Shown here piece by piece: positions 62,601-64,000 of a stretch of DNA of 64,000 nucleotides (the stretch's first letter is position 1; the number at the start of each line of letters is the position of its first letter). Below the pieces are notes generated by a model. It made no database searches. It was given only the letters and a program-made list of their open reading frames with translations, and had not been told where the DNA came from. The stretch is taken from contig CALEJF010000003.1 of the NCBI GenBank assembly GCA_937898625.1, positions 1-64,000 on the forward strand, written 5' to 3'. Source of the DNA: an uncultured Clostridia bacterium. Its GTDB lineage: Bacteria; Bacillota; Clostridia; Oscillospirales; Acutalibacteraceae. The translations under genes were made by a program, and so were the position numbers.

Positions 62601-63974
62601 ATGAACAACAAACAAGATATATCACAACAAATGGCGACTGCGCCAATATGGAAATTAATATTCAAATTGAGTATTCCTGCAATTCTTGCACAGATTGTAA
62701 ATCTTCTTTACAATGTTGTTGACAGAATTTACATAGGGCATATGGCAGAAGTGGGAACGGCGGCACTTACAGGGGTCGGACTTTGTGTGCCAGTAATCAC
62801 ACTCATTTCTGCATTTACAATGCTTGTAGCCCAGGGAGGAGCGCCTCGTGCAGCAATTGAAATGGGTAAAGGGGACATCAAAAAAGCAGAGAAAATCCTT
62901 GGCAACTGTTTTGCTTTGCTTGTTTTCTTTGCAATAATTCTAACTACTGCGTTTTCAGTTTTTGGTGAAAAACTTTTAATGTTTTTCGGCGCAAGTGAGG
63001 ATACAATTATATATGCTTTACCTTATATGCGGATTTATGTTGCGGGTTCAATATTTGTTATGATTAGCCTTGGTCTAAATATGTTTATAACAACACAGGG
63101 CTTTACAAAAATTAGTATGGCAACGGTACTTATAGGTGCAATTTGTAATATTATTCTTGACCCTATATTCATTTTTGCATTTGATATGGGAGTTGCAGGT
63201 GCTGCTATTGCTACAATTATTTCACAAGCTGTTTCAGCAGTATGGGTACTTGTTTTCCTTTTAGGAAAGCAAACAAAACTTAAAATCAAGAAAGAGAATT
63301 TATTACCAAAGGCAAGAATTCTTCTTCCCGTATTGGCACTTGGTATTTCACCGTTTATAATGAATGCAACGGAAGCGGTTATAAACATTTCTTTTAATTC
63401 TTCTTTGCAAAAATATGGTGGGGATATTGCCGTTGGCGCTATGACCATCTGCACAACGGTTTTCCAGATGGCTTGGGTGCCTGCACAAGGTATAGGTCAG
63501 GGCGCGCAACCGATTATCAGTTATAACTATGGTGCAAAAAATGCAGACAGAGTGAAACAAGCTTTTAAAGCCTTTCTCATTATCTGTTTCACCTATGTTT
63601 TCGTGTTTGGTGCATTAATAGAATTGTTCCCGCAATTCTTTATAGGAATTTTTAATGATAATCCCGACCTGGTGGATACTGCCACTTGGACAATTCGTCT
63701 TTACGGATGTGCTATGACATTCTTTGGTATCCAAATGGCAATTCAGCAGACTTTTATAGCACTAGGCAAAGCGAAAGCATCTTTGTTTATTGCTTGTCTT
63801 CGTAAAGTAGTATTACTTGTTCCTCTTATTTATATTTTACCTAATTTCTTTGAGAATAAAGTTTTTGCAGTATTCCTTGCAGAGCCTGTTTCGGATGCGA
63901 TTTCAATAATTACAGCATCAATTGTGTTCTTCTTTGTGTTCAGAAAAGAAATTAAACAGATGAGGGCAGAATAA
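62601..63974 (+). CDS. MATE-family multidrug/cation antiporter
   Basis: 457 residues, twelve membrane segments. Start IWKLIFKLSIPAILAQIVNL, then LYNVVDRIYIGH and the pseudo-repeat ILARLL-type ISPFIMNATEAVINI, with VPAQGIGQGAQPIISYNYGA near 300. Exports cationic compounds using Na+ or H+. It starts 4 bp after the kinase gene and its stop is at 63972-63974, so the gene is complete. Confidence 0.92.
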   Translation: MNNKQDISQQMATAPIWKLIFKLSIPAILAQIVNLLYNVVDRIYIGHMAEVGTAALTGVGLCVPVITLISAFTMLVAQGGAPRAAIEMGKGDIKKAEKILGNCFALLVFFAIILTTAFSVFGEKLLMFFGASEDTIIYALPYMRIYVAGSIFVMISLGLNMFITTQGFTKISMATVLIGAICNIILDPIFIFAFDMGVAGAAIATIISQAVSAVWVLVFLLGKQTKLKIKKENLLPKARILLPVLALGISPFIMNATEAVINISFNSSLQKYGGDIAVGAMTICTTVFQMAWVPAQGIGQGAQPIISYNYGAKNADRVKQAFKAFLIICFTYVFVFGALIELFPQFFIGIFNDNPDLVDTATWTIRLYGCAMTFFGIQMAIQQTFIALGKAKASLFIACLRKVVLLVPLIYILPNFFENKVFAVFLAEPVSDAISIITASIVFFFVFRKEIKQMRAE

Positions 63975-64000
63975 AAAATACTGTACAAAAATAATTGTTT

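Overview
The window is the replication-origin region of a low-GC, Gram-positive, monoderm Clostridia chromosome. Dockerin-like modules, DUF3048 lipoproteins, a CD1247-type zinc-ribbon protein and short peptides with a K/R-E-Y-x-x-P leader all point to the Oscillospirales/Ruminococcus group. That family-level placement is inference from gene content.

Left arm (1-21919, all minus strand, i.e. leading strand). From the outer edge inwards: three secreted proteins, two ending in or showing dockerin-like repeats and two with cohesin-like or beta-sandwich features. A 42-residue leader-like peptide gene lies downstream of one of them, and the 1843-residue protein is preceded by a ~350-nt structured leader RNA. 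Next comes an operon soj(parA)-parB-serS-DUF3048 lipoprotein-lipoprotein, then a dockerin-CAP protein, then noc, rsmG, mnmG, khpB(jag), yidC, yidD, rnpA and rpmH. Perfect parS sites sit after the CAP gene and inside mnmG.

Origin. rpmH and dnaA diverge across an AT-rich gap. The dnaA-dnaN gap carries two degenerate DnaA boxes, a GC-rich spacer and a run of trinucleotides that matches the box-spacer-trio layout of bacterial unwinding elements.

Right arm, first part (22355-36195, plus strand): dnaA, dnaN, an S4 protein, recF, remB, gyrB, gyrA, an LCP protein, a CPBP protease, tadA, mnmE and mrp.

Right arm, second part (36320-58154, mostly minus strand, i.e. head-on to replication). It starts with two membrane proteins. 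Then comes an eight-gene operon read from about 45700 down to 37727: an Ig-like membrane protein, two fused Wzz/tyrosine-kinase proteins, an ABC exporter, a PqqD-like RRE protein, a radical SAM/SPASM enzyme, a 90-residue peptide and an HPr-kinase-like protein. The last five genes overlap or abut, and this is the best candidate for an undescribed system: a RiPP pathway coupled to BY-kinases. It is followed by a CD1247-type protein, efp, a DUF4015 protein and an rnfD-rnfE-rnfA-like trio that lacks its partner subunits and most cofactor ligands. Next are a MecA-like protein, rpe, an alpha/beta hydrolase, tRNA-Arg(CCT) with a duplicated 3' end, a lipoprotein, a YjdF-like protein, and GH13 and GH43 enzymes.

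Right arm, last part (58416-63974, plus strand): GH36, GH4 and PfkB sugar-catabolism genes and a MATE exporter. Several families of intergenic palindromes are scattered through the window.
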